Source: Candidatus Methylomirabilota bacterium (GTDB lineage: Bacteria > Methylomirabilota > Methylomirabilia > Methylomirabilales > Methylomirabilaceae). Taken from it: 17,299 bases of DNA. Below, one piece after another: positions 1-7,158 of this stretch. The DNA is taken from positions 1-17,299 of the forward strand of contig JAGWRQ010000021.1 of the NCBI GenBank assembly GCA_028869615.1, in the 5' to 3' direction. The notes below the pieces were generated by a model. The model searched no databases, was not told the DNA's origin, and saw nothing but the letters and a program-made list of their open reading frames with translations. Numbering within the stretch: position 1 is the first letter of the stretch; each line of letters starts with the position of its first letter. The translations under genes and the position numbers were made by a program.

Positions 1-45
1 CAGCTCTATCGGCGCGCCGCCGAAAAGAAAGGTGGACAGCAGTAG
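1..45 (+). CDS. C-terminal tail of an upstream gene (partial)
   Basis: Frame 1 is open from the first base and reads QLYRRAAEKKGGQQ before a TAG at 43-45. The basic, alanine-rich end is typical of a protein C-terminus, and the next gene starts 66 bases later on the same strand. Fourteen residues are too few to name a family, and the frame could be open by chance. Confidence 0.35.
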   Translation, partial: QLYRRAAEKKGGQQ

Positions 46-111
46 CATGACACTGTACTGTGTTGTTACTTGGCGATAGCTGATTTTACCTCACGGAAAG
101 GGGAGAGTTGA

Positions 112-516
112 ATGCGAATATGGAAGAGGTTGGGGATTGGACTGCTGACGACAACGATGCTGATCGGAGGGGGCATGGCTTCAGCCCAAAAGGAGTCGGC
201 AAAGGAGCAGGCGAAGGAGCCGGACCCCTTCCAGAAGCTGGGGCTTTCGGCCGATCAGCGGAGTAAGCTTGATACGGCCAAGAACGAGCGGATATCAGCG
301 CTGGGTGCGAGCCAGCAGAAGATTGTGGAGATCCAAAAAAAGCTAGTAAGCCTGATCTTTGACAAGAAGGCGTCGGACAAGGAGATCGACCAGGTGGCCA
401 ACCAACTCGGAGCCGTCGAGAAAGAGGCGCTCCTAGCACAGATTAAGTTTCACAAGACGATACGGCAGGTCCTGAACCAGGAGCAGCTCACGATGCTGAG
501 TAAAGGCGGCAAGTAA
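112..516 (+). CDS. Small exported helical protein, Spy/CpxP/ZraP-like
   Basis: This 134-residue protein begins with a basic stretch and a hydrophobic core (about residues 8-24) ending in SAQ, which reads as a signal peptide. The mature part is charged and helical, with LGLSADQRSKL near residues 43-53 and LNQEQLTML near the end. That layout (a first 'LxLTxxQ'-like helix and a repeat of it at the C-terminus) is seen in the periplasmic Spy/CpxP/ZraP family of chaperone-like or metal-stress proteins. The start is well supported by an AAGGGGAGAG ribosome-binding stretch just upstream. The gene converges on the TPR gene. No metal-binding His cluster is visible, so a chaperone-like role is more plausible than zinc sensing. 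Function is inferred from architecture alone. Confidence 0.6.
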   Translation: MRIWKRLGIGLLTTTMLIGGGMASAQKESAKEQAKEPDPFQKLGLSADQRSKLDTAKNERISALGASQQKIVEIQKKLVSLIFDKKASDKEIDQVANQLGAVEKEALLAQIKFHKTIRQVLNQEQLTMLSKGGK

Positions 517-527
517 CCGCGTGAGTA

Positions 528-568
528 GCCCTCAGTATAGTCAGTAGGTTGGGGAACTGAGCTAGGGC
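528..568. terminator. Imperfect hairpin between convergent genes
   Basis: GCCCT (528-532) can pair with AGGGC (564-568) and CAGT (533-536) with ACTG (556-559), with a four-base bulge on one side. It lies between the two converging stop codons, where a bidirectional terminator is expected. There is no clear T-tract on either strand, so termination activity is uncertain. Confidence 0.3.
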
Positions 569-1788
569 GATTCCGTGTGCTCCTCCGGTCCGTGAGCGGA
601 GGTCCGGCGAGCCGTCTCCTTGCGGTAGGGCTCATGTAGATACTGCTTTGCTACGTCTTTGGCGATGCTGTCGGTCTTGATGGCCAGCGCCATCCGGTAG
701 CTCCGCTCCGCCTCCGTTCGCCTCCCTAACAGGTCGTGGATCATGCCGGTCCGGGTCCAGGCCCATGCCGTCACCCAGGCGTACCGAGCGGTCGGCTGGT
801 CGATCGCCTGTCTGAAGAAGCTCAAGGCGGTAGGGTAGTCGCCCCGATCCATGTAGATCTTCCCCATGAGCTGCAGGTACCGTGGCAGCATCTCGCGTGT
901 AAAATGGTACCGGTCCAGATCGAGGTTGCCGCGGATGCGACGGCCGACCTCCAGGGCCTCAGAGAATCGTCCCAGCTCGGAATAGACCAGAGCCGCCTGG
1001 AAGTAGAGCTCCGGGTTGCCGGGGAATCGGCGGAGCAACTCAGTAGCCAGCGGCACGGCTTTCTCAAACTCTTTCTCGATGCCGGTGTAGGCCTGCAAGA
1101 GGGCGAGCTTCGCCAGCATCCGGGTCGCGGCGCCCCGCTCGCTCGCGATCGTCAGCTCCCGCAGACCTCGCTCGCGATCGCCGGGTGGCAGCAGCAGACC
1201 TACCAAAGGTCGGTAGAACCATGCGACCCTGGAGAGTGTGTAATCGTACAGCCCCAAGCCGTAGTAGGCATCGTACCTGATCGGTCGGCGCAAGAGGCAG
1301 GTATCGAGATGCGATTTTGTCCGCTTGGTCGCTTCGTAGGCCGAGAAATAGTTGCCCAGGGCGCCGTCGATCATCGCCTTGGAGCCCCAAGCCATTCCGA
1401 GGAAGAGCAGCAGATCGGCCTCCTCAGGGGCCTGCTTAAGACGCGCCTCGGCTTTGTCTGTGAGACTGCGCATAGCCGCCAAGAAGGCGTCCATCTCCTG
1501 GCGGTTTGGTTCTCGATCCTGCAGACGCATGAGCGTCACGAAAGCCTGATAGAACGGTGCAAGCAGCCCGGTCTTATCGACGTCGCCGAGGCGGGCGAAT
1601 GTCTGCTCGGCCAGGTCGTAGTCGAGATTAAGAAGGTGGTCGGTCCCGGCTGCCACCAACTCCAAGGTCTTCGTATCGGCCCAGGGGTCGGCCCGGCTCG
1701 GATCGGGCGGCAAGAGCACCAGTAAGCCAAGGACAAGGCTGAAGCCCGCGTGCCACCCTTTGGCCTTCACCAACGCCCAACGCGCCAT
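562..1788 (-). CDS. Exported tetratricopeptide-repeat (TPR) protein
   Basis: The product is about 408 residues. It starts with a basic segment followed by a hydrophobic stretch (GFSLVLGLLVLL) and PSRADPW, read as a signal peptide with cleavage after SRA. The rest is mostly paired helices with TPR-type spacing, for example NPELYFQAALVYSELGRF, then GKIYMDRGDYPTALSFF, then GMIHDLLGRRTEAERSY. This predicts a periplasmic protein-interaction scaffold. The ATG at 1788 is preferred because GGAGG lies eight bases upstream; the frame extends to a TTG at 1818 without better signals. The gene stands alone on the minus strand, divergent from pyrF, so its neighbours say little about its job. No enzymatic domain is visible. 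Confidence 0.75.
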   Translation of the reverse strand: MARWALVKAKGWHAGFSLVLGLLVLLPPDPSRADPWADTKTLELVAAGTDHLLNLDYDLAEQTFARLGDVDKTGLLAPFYQAFVTLMRLQDREPNRQEMDAFLAAMRSLTDKAEARLKQAPEEADLLLFLGMAWGSKAMIDGALGNYFSAYEATKRTKSHLDTCLLRRPIRYDAYYGLGLYDYTLSRVAWFYRPLVGLLLPPGDRERGLRELTIASERGAATRMLAKLALLQAYTGIEKEFEKAVPLATELLRRFPGNPELYFQAALVYSELGRFSEALEVGRRIRGNLDLDRYHFTREMLPRYLQLMGKIYMDRGDYPTALSFFRQAIDQPTARYAWVTAWAWTRTGMIHDLLGRRTEAERSYRMALAIKTDSIAKDVAKQYLHEPYRKETARRTSAHGPEEHTESP

Positions 1789-1840
1789 CCTGCACGCCTC
1801 CACGCCCCATTCATCCAACCCTTACTCCACCCCGCCTGCC

Positions 1841-1869
1841 TTGTCAATGCCCAGGCTTCATGGTATCGT
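1841..1869 (+). promoter_or_regulatory. Candidate sigma70-type promoter for pyrF
   Basis: TTGTCA at 1841-1846 and TATCGT at 1864-1869 are separated by 17 bases. They match the consensus hexamers at five and four of six positions. The site lies in the 140-bp divergent region and would give a leader of about 50 bases before the pyrF start. Confidence 0.45.
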
Positions 1870-1928
1870 GACGCCGTGCAACTGAGGACCTGATGCGCCT
1901 GGATGTGTAGATAAGGAAACACTGTGCC

Positions 1929-2636
1929 GTGTCGAAGATACCCGAACTAATCGTGGCCCTGGATGTGGGGAACCTGGATGCGGCCGCCGCGCTGGTTGCG
2001 CAACTCTACCCCACAGTAACGCTCTTCAAGGTGGGCTTGCAACTCTTTACGGCTGAAGGTCCGCGGGTGGTGGAGGCGGTAAGGCAGCAGGGCGGAGCGG
2101 TCTTTCTGGATCTGAAGCTGCACGATATCCCGAACACCGTGGCTGGAGCGGTTCGCGAGGCCGCAAGGCTTGGGGCAGTGATGTGCACGCTCCACGCCTC
2201 CGGCGGACGGTCGATGCTGCAGGCGGCGGCGCAGGCGGTCGCCGCAAGCGGCTCGCCCATGCGGCTGCTGGCGGTGACGGTGCTGACCAGTCTGGATTCG
2301 CGAGACCTTGAAGAAGCCGTCGGCAGCAAGCTCGATCTCGCCGCGCAGGTCGTTCGTTTGGCCTCACTCGCGCGGGAGGCCGGGTTGGATGGCGTCGTGG
2401 CGTCGTCTCACGAAATCGGCTTGCTGCGGGCGACTCTGGGATCGTCGATGCGCCTTGTCATCCCGGGCATCCGCCCGGCATGGGCTGCAGTCGATGACCA
2501 GCGCCGGGTCATGACTCCACAAGAGGCGGCCGTCGCAGGCGCCGACTACCTGGTGATTGGCCGACCGATCACGGCGGCAGTTGATCCGGTACAGGCGACC
2601 AGCCGGATTCTGGATGAGCTCAGGGCGGTGGCGTGA
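1929..2636 (+). CDS. pyrF: Orotidine 5'-phosphate decarboxylase
   Basis: This enzyme decarboxylates OMP to UMP, the last step of de novo pyrimidine synthesis. At 235 residues it has the usual length of the short bacterial form. The family landmarks are present: ALD at residues 10-12, FKVG with Lys34, and DLKLHDIPNT at 61-70 carrying the catalytic Asp61-Lys63-Asp66 set. GIRP and VIGRPIT, the phosphate-binding loops, follow near the C-terminus. The start is a GTG with a rather distant AAGGA element upstream. It ends one base before the rarA start, so the two are probably co-transcribed. Confidence 0.95.
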   Translation: MSKIPELIVALDVGNLDAAAALVAQLYPTVTLFKVGLQLFTAEGPRVVEAVRQQGGAVFLDLKLHDIPNTVAGAVREAARLGAVMCTLHASGGRSMLQAAAQAVAASGSPMRLLAVTVLTSLDSRDLEEAVGSKLDLAAQVVRLASLAREAGLDGVVASSHEIGLLRATLGSSMRLVIPGIRPAWAAVDDQRRVMTPQEAAVAGADYLVIGRPITAAVDPVQATSRILDELRAVA

Positions 2637-2637
2637 G

Positions 2638-3978
2638 ATGACACCTGATCTTTTTGACCGATTGCCCACCCCATCCCAAAAGGTTCCGGCGCCGCTTGCG
2701 GACCGGATGCGCCCGAGGACGCTCCAGGAATTCGTTGGGCAGGAGCACCTGCTCGGGGAGGGGAAGCTCCTCCGGAGGGCCATGGAGGCGGGCGAATTGC
2801 CGTCGTTGATCCTGTGGGGCCCGCCGGGTTCAGGCAAGACGACCCTTGCCTTTTTGCTGGCGGAGCGGTGCAAGGCGACCTTTCAGCCGTTCTCGGCCGT
2901 CACCTCCGGGATCAAAGAGATTAAAGAGGTGATCGCTCGCGCCCGGCAGGAGCGCACCTATGGCCGGCGGACGCTCCTGTTCATCGATGAGATTCACCGT
3001 TTCAACAAGGCCCAGCAGGATGCCTTCCTGCCCCATGTGGAGGGAGGCACGATCGTGCTGATCGGGGCCACCACCGAGAACCCCTCGTTCGAAGTCATTG
3101 CGCCCCTGCTGTCCCGGGCGAAGGTCGTGACGCTTCACCCACTGGCGGAGGACGCGCTGATGGTCATCCTTCGGCGCGCACTCGACGATCAGGAGCGGGG
3201 GCTCGGTCGTCTTCAGATCGAGGCCGATGACGAGGCGCTTCGCTTCATTGCAGGGCTCGGCTCGGGAGATGCCCGCGTATCGTTGAACACCTTGGAGCTG
3301 GCGGCGCAGATGGTAGAGGGGCAGCCTGAGGGAAGCAGACGGTTGACCGTGCAGATCGCCCAAGAGGCGTCAGGCAGGCGGACGCTGCTGTACGACAAGG
3401 CCGGGGAGGAGCATTACAACCTGATCTCGGCCCTGCACAAGAGTCTGCGGGGTAGCGACCCTGATGCCTCCCTCTATTGGCTTGCCCGGATGCTGGCATC
3501 GGGCGAAGATCCGCTGTACATCGCCAGGCGGCTGGTCAGGTTCGCGTCGGAAGATGTCGGCAATGCCGAACCGCGAGCGCTGCAGATGGCGCTGGCGGCC
3601 AAGGAGGCGTACCATTTCCTCGGCTCGCCGGAGGGGGAATTGGCGCTTGCCCAGGCCGTCGTCTTCCTGGCTACCGCGCCCAAATCGAATGCCATCTACC
3701 GGGCCTTCGGTGAGGCGCAGCGGGATGTGGAGGAGGCGCCGCTCGAAGGGGTGCCGCTGCACCTGCGCAATGCCCCAACTGCCTTGATGAAGGAGATGGG
3801 GTACGGCGTCGATTACCAGTATCCGCATGAGCTGCCTGAGGCCTTTGCCGACCAGAACTACCTGCCTGAACCGTTGAAAGGGCGAATCTACTACCACCCC
3901 ACTGATCGTGGGCTCGAAGCCGAGATCGGCCGCAGACTTGAAGCGTGGCGTCGTCGGAGGGTGGGGACGCCGTCGTAA
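2638..3978 (+). CDS. rarA: Replication-associated recombination protein A (RarA/MgsA), AAA+ ATPase
   Basis: RarA is a cytoplasmic clamp-loader-like ATPase acting at stalled replication forks. The 446-residue product has the N-terminal [12 protein letters not shown] box, Walker [10 protein letters not shown] (61-69), Walker [10 protein letters not shown] with Asp117-Glu118, sensor 1 GATTENPSF (Asn148), and the sensor 2/arginine region [13 protein letters not shown]. The C-terminal half holds the usual tetramerisation domain, with '[12 protein letters not shown]' and '[19 protein letters not shown]'. The N-terminal residues [10 protein letters not shown] resemble other bacterial RarA starts, which supports the ATG at 2638 over an in-frame upstream ATG inside pyrF. 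It sits one base after pyrF, consistent with an operon. Confidence 0.95.
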   Translation: MTPDLFDRLPTPSQKVPAPLADRMRPRTLQEFVGQEHLLGEGKLLRRAMEAGELPSLILWGPPGSGKTTLAFLLAERCKATFQPFSAVTSGIKEIKEVIARARQERTYGRRTLLFIDEIHRFNKAQQDAFLPHVEGGTIVLIGATTENPSFEVIAPLLSRAKVVTLHPLAEDALMVILRRALDDQERGLGRLQIEADDEALRFIAGLGSGDARVSLNTLELAAQMVEGQPEGSRRLTVQIAQEASGRRTLLYDKAGEEHYNLISALHKSLRGSDPDASLYWLARMLASGEDPLYIARRLVRFASEDVGNAEPRALQMALAAKEAYHFLGSPEGELALAQAVVFLATAPKSNAIYRAFGEAQRDVEEAPLEGVPLHLRNAPTALMKEMGYGVDYQYPHELPEAFADQNYLPEPLKGRIYYHPTDRGLEAEIGRRLEAWRRRRVGTPS

Positions 3979-3993
3979 GCGATGGGAGCGTCT

Positions 3994-4881
3994 ATGACGA
4001 ACATCAAGACCGTTGGAGTCGTCGGGGCCGGCATCATGGGGTCCGGCATCGCGCAGGTGGTCGCACAGGGAGGCTACGCCGTCGTCGTCAGGGAGGCGGA
4101 GCAGCGCTTGTTGGATAAGGGGAAGCAGGCGATCGACAGCGGGCTGCAACGAGCGGTTGACAAGGGACGGATGACCGTCGAGGAAAAGACGGCGCTCCTT
4201 GGGCGGATCAGGTGGACCCTTGCCCTGGAAGACCTGAAAGGGGCCGATCTGATCATCGAGGCGATCACCGAGGATCTGCCGCTGAAGCAGGATCTATTCC
4301 GCGCCCTGGATCGCCTCTGCCCGCCGAGCACGATCTTTGTCAGTAACACCTCATCCATCAGCATCATGTCGCTGGCTTCTGCAACCGGGCGGGCCGACCG
4401 GTTCGCCGGCCTGCATTTTTTCAATCCCGTTCCGCTGATGAAACTGGTGGAGGTAGTCCGGAGCATTCGCACCAGTGCGGAGACCTTTCGGACCGTCTCC
4501 GATTTCGCCGTATCACTGGGAAAGGAGCCGGTTGCGGCAAAGGATCACTGCGGTTTTATCGTGAACCGCCTGTTGGTGCCGTACCTGTTGGATGCTATTC
4601 GAGCGTTAGAGGCGGGCGTCGCGTCTGTGACAGATATCGACAAGGCGATGAGGCTGGGCTGCAACCATCCGATGGGTCCCTTGGAGCTCGCCGATTTCGT
4701 CGGCCTTGACACGACATACGCCATCGCGAACATCATGTTCGAGGAGTACCGGGAAGCGCGCTACGCACCACCCCAACTTTTGAAAAAGATGGTCATCGCC
4801 GGCTATCATGGGCGGAAGTCTGGCCGGGGTTTCTACGACTACTCCGGCCCGACGCCGCACGCGACAAACCTGGGCCTGTGA
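3994..4881 (+). CDS. hbd: 3-hydroxybutyryl-CoA dehydrogenase family protein
   Basis: The 295-residue product is predicted to oxidise or reduce short-chain 3-hydroxyacyl-CoA with NAD(P). It has a Rossmann motif VGVVGAGIMGSG (7-18), the SNTSS segment near 117-121, and the catalytic HFFNP motif (His141). KDHCGFIVNR follows, and then the C-terminal helical domain with HPMGPLELADFVGLD. Length and motif order match single-domain Hbd/PaaH enzymes. The ATG at 3994 is favoured because GGGAG lies five bases before it; an in-frame ATG at 3982 has a poorer site. It lies 15 bases after rarA. The true substrate chain length cannot be read from sequence. Confidence 0.9.
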   Translation: MTNIKTVGVVGAGIMGSGIAQVVAQGGYAVVVREAEQRLLDKGKQAIDSGLQRAVDKGRMTVEEKTALLGRIRWTLALEDLKGADLIIEAITEDLPLKQDLFRALDRLCPPSTIFVSNTSSISIMSLASATGRADRFAGLHFFNPVPLMKLVEVVRSIRTSAETFRTVSDFAVSLGKEPVAAKDHCGFIVNRLLVPYLLDAIRALEAGVASVTDIDKAMRLGCNHPMGPLELADFVGLDTTYAIANIMFEEYREARYAPPQLLKKMVIAGYHGRKSGRGFYDYSGPTPHATNLGL

Positions 4882-4936
4882 TGCTGCTTCAACGCCTGAG
4901 CAAACGACCTGGCATGGAAACAGATTGGGGTAATCC

Positions 4937-5842
4937 ATGACGAGAAGCCGTTCCAGAATCTTATCCGTCATCTCACTTCAGCTCGGACTGATTCTTCTGC
5001 CAGGCCTGGCTTGGGCCGATCTTGTTGGACAGCAGAGTACCTGTGGCACCGAGCCGAAAAAGACCGTCGTCGCCCTGACCGGGCAGGAGAAAGTTGTCGA
5101 CCTTGCCGAGGGCGTGAAAACGGAAGCCTGGACGTTTAACGGTATCACCCCCGGACCGACAATCGAAGTCTGCGAGGGTGACACGGTGAGGATTGTACTG
5201 AAAAATGAAGGTAAGGTGGCGCACGGGCTTGATAGCCATGCCTTTAGAATCAATGCAACCAAGTTTGGACCGGTAGAACCAGGGGAAACGCTTGTCTATG
5301 AGAAAAAAGTGAATGCGCCCGGGGTGTTCATGTACCACTGCGCAAATGGCCCTCTGACAGACCAACACATCAAGATGGGCATGTATGGTGTCATGATTGT
5401 CTATCCTCGCGGCCAAAAGCTAAGGCCGGCTCGCGAGATTGTAGTCAGTGAGAACGGCGTCTATGGAGAGCCCGACCCAAAAGGCATGATTGCTCCGTCT
5501 ACAGAGCGAATGGATGAGAATCGAGCATACTTTGTTCTCTACAATGGGACACTTAAACACGAGCCCCTGGAAATGAAGGCGGGCGACTTGCTTCGCGTGT
5601 ATTTTGTGAACGCTGGCCCTTACACCTCCACGTTTCACGTGATTGGTGCCATCCTTGATCGAGCCTATGAAGGTGGCAATCCACGCAACCTAGTATACGA
5701 TGTTCAGGCCTACGCGGTTCCAGCCGGCTCGGGTGGCATGTTTGAGGTCACGATGCCCGAGCCGGGAAACTATCTGATAGTCGACCATGATAAGCTCTCG
5801 CAGCTTCCCAATGGGTTAGGTATTCCCATTGTAGCCCGGTAA
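4937..5842 (+). CDS. Exported NirK-like two-domain copper protein (AniA-like)
   Basis: A signal peptide (hydrophobic core then GLAWA, cleavage before Asp28) leads into two cupredoxin domains. Domain 1 has His96, Asp99 and His101 in AHGLDSHAF, then YHC (His134-Cys135), His144 and Met149. In copper nitrite reductases these positions give the type 1 site (His96, Cys135, His144, Met149) and two type 2 ligands (His101, His134), with Asp99 as the catalytic acid. Domain 2 has FHVIG (His234, the second catalytic residue in AniA/NirK) and VDHDKLS (His284, third type 2 ligand). All key positions of nitrite-to-NO reductases are therefore present. Cys36 and Cys79 may form a disulfide. The mature part is short and lacks the longer C-terminal arm of classical NirK. 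It lies 55 bases after hbd, upstream of the nxr operon. Nitrite reductase is the best guess; another multicopper oxidase role is possible. Confidence 0.75.
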   Translation: MTRSRSRILSVISLQLGLILLPGLAWADLVGQQSTCGTEPKKTVVALTGQEKVVDLAEGVKTEAWTFNGITPGPTIEVCEGDTVRIVLKNEGKVAHGLDSHAFRINATKFGPVEPGETLVYEKKVNAPGVFMYHCANGPLTDQHIKMGMYGVMIVYPRGQKLRPAREIVVSENGVYGEPDPKGMIAPSTERMDENRAYFVLYNGTLKHEPLEMKAGDLLRVYFVNAGPYTSTFHVIGAILDRAYEGGNPRNLVYDVQAYAVPAGSGGMFEVTMPEPGNYLIVDHDKLSQLPNGLGIPIVAR

Positions 5843-6180
5843 GCATCAGCGAGATCGGCTCAGAATCGCGAGTAGCTCGATTGGGCGAACTTACCTCTCA
5901 CCGGGCTCACTCCAGCGTGTTCTCGTGCAAACTCAGGCTGGCATGAAAGACCTATGGGCCGACGACAGCGACGACGCAATTTGAGCTTGACGGCGTAGGG
6001 GCAAGAGCGGTATAAAGTCACAGCGATTAACGAATCAAGTGAATAAACGTATATGCCTGAACAAGACTAGGCTAGGCTAACTTCTACTGGACGATCGCGG
6101 CGTGATACCGTCATGGGACGAGCCGTTGCTGGCCTGAAGCCGGTATACCTCATATGCAGAGTCGCCAGGTGTAGTGAGCG
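5843..6180. other. Intergenic region before the nxr operon
   Basis: This 338-base stretch has no credible gene on either strand. It is less GC-rich than its flanks around 6010-6090 and carries a candidate promoter at 5987-6016. That leaves an unusually long leader of about 155 bases before the first gene of the operon. I see no convincing terminator for the upstream copper-protein gene and no obvious NNR/FNR-type palindrome. Confidence 0.6.
5987..6016 (+). promoter_or_regulatory. Candidate sigma70-type promoter for the nxr operon
   Basis: TTGACG (5987-5992) and TATAAA (6011-6016) each match the consensus at five of six positions, with an 18-base spacer. It is the best promoter-like pair in the intergenic region and points into the operon starting at 6181. 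Confidence 0.5.
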
Positions 6181-7122
6181 ATGCAGATCCGGCTCGATCC
6201 ATCCCTGACCGAGACGGTTACTCTCCAAGAGATCACCCGCCGACAGGAGATGGGAGACCTCGCCCCCTTCCGTGAATATCATCTCGCCGCCGATCCTCTC
6301 TATCATTGCCATCCGGATACGCGGGAAGCGGGCTTCCGGAGGCTCCATGCGCTGTTCTTCGAGCGGCTAGGGTATGCCCAAGGTGTGCAGCAAGCGGTAC
6401 ACGAGTTCCCGGAGATCGAGGCCCGCGCATCCGAGGTCGTTGTGGCTCTCGCCGCCACCTCTGTGGAGGAGGGAGCCGACCTGGCGCGTGAGCGCGTCAA
6501 CGGGAACGGTCGTGCAACCACGCGCGTCGGCATACGATTGCAGGCCGATCGGTTCCTCGACCTGTCCACCTTGCAGCGCTATCTCCGGCATGAACTCTGC
6601 CATGTCACCGATCTGCTCAACCCTGATTTTGGGTACGAAGGCGACACTGTGGAGATCATCATCCGGAATCGGTATCGGCTCCTCTGGTGTCTTTCGATCG
6701 ACGCAAGGCTGGAGACCGCAGGCAGGGAGCCACTGGCCGACAAGCCGATGCACTGGCGACAGTTCGACGCGCAGTACGGCAAGTTCGCAACGGCGGTAAG
6801 GCAGGCGATCTTCGAGCGGCTCTGGCGGCCCGAGCCGGTCTCCCATACGTCACTGCTCCTGATGGCGAGGAGCAGTGAAGCGTTGCTTCGTCTTGCCGGT
6901 GATGCAGGCCAAAAAGGGGAGGGGGGCCCGCGCCCCACACTATTGCCTGGTTCACCATGTCCGCTCTGCCGCTTCCCCAGCTACCACTTTGTTGAACATC
7001 GCAGTCTCTTGGATTCAACGCTCACTGCCGCGATCCAGCAGGACTTCCCTGACTGGACCAGCGATAAGGGCCTCTGTGCGCGCTGCCTGGAAGCCTATGC
7101 CCTTCGAACCGGCCGTTGGTGA
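6181..7122 (+). CDS. HExxH metalloprotease-like protein with C-terminal zinc ribbon
   Basis: I do not recognise a named family. The 313-residue product has no signal peptide or membrane segment, so it should be cytoplasmic. A zincin-type motif HELCH (137-141) sits in a helix (LQRYLRHELCHVTDLL). Candidate third ligands are Asp174 or Glu178 in SIDARLE, about 35 residues downstream. The C-terminus carries two Cys pairs, CPLC (260-263) and CARC (299-302), that would form a zinc ribbon. It ends 36 bases before nxrA on the same strand, with no promoter between, so co-expression is likely. A role in maturation or quality control of the NXR subunits is an inference from position only. Proteolytic activity is unproven because the third ligand is uncertain. 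Confidence 0.65.
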   Translation: MQIRLDPSLTETVTLQEITRRQEMGDLAPFREYHLAADPLYHCHPDTREAGFRRLHALFFERLGYAQGVQQAVHEFPEIEARASEVVVALAATSVEEGADLARERVNGNGRATTRVGIRLQADRFLDLSTLQRYLRHELCHVTDLLNPDFGYEGDTVEIIIRNRYRLLWCLSIDARLETAGREPLADKPMHWRQFDAQYGKFATAVRQAIFERLWRPEPVSHTSLLLMARSSEALLRLAGDAGQKGEGGPRPTLLPGSPCPLCRFPSYHFVEHRSLLDSTLTAAIQQDFPDWTSDKGLCARCLEAYALRTGRW

Positions 7123-7158
7123 GCACCTCAGGAGAGGCAAGGGAGAAGGAGGTGTGAC

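Noticed and set aside
1138..1180. Repeated CTCGCTCGCGATCG within the TPR gene
   Set aside because: Both copies are coding and fit Glu/Arg/Ser-rich codons; no sign of a repeat array.
736..1725. Open frame of 329 codons opposite the TPR gene
   Set aside because: Low-complexity composition with no motif; the minus-strand TPR frame has a signal peptide, repeats and a Shine-Dalgarno.
4882..4936. Possible separate promoter for the NirK-like gene
   Set aside because: No convincing -35/-10 pair in the 55-base gap; it may be read through from hbd or use an unrecognised sigma factor.
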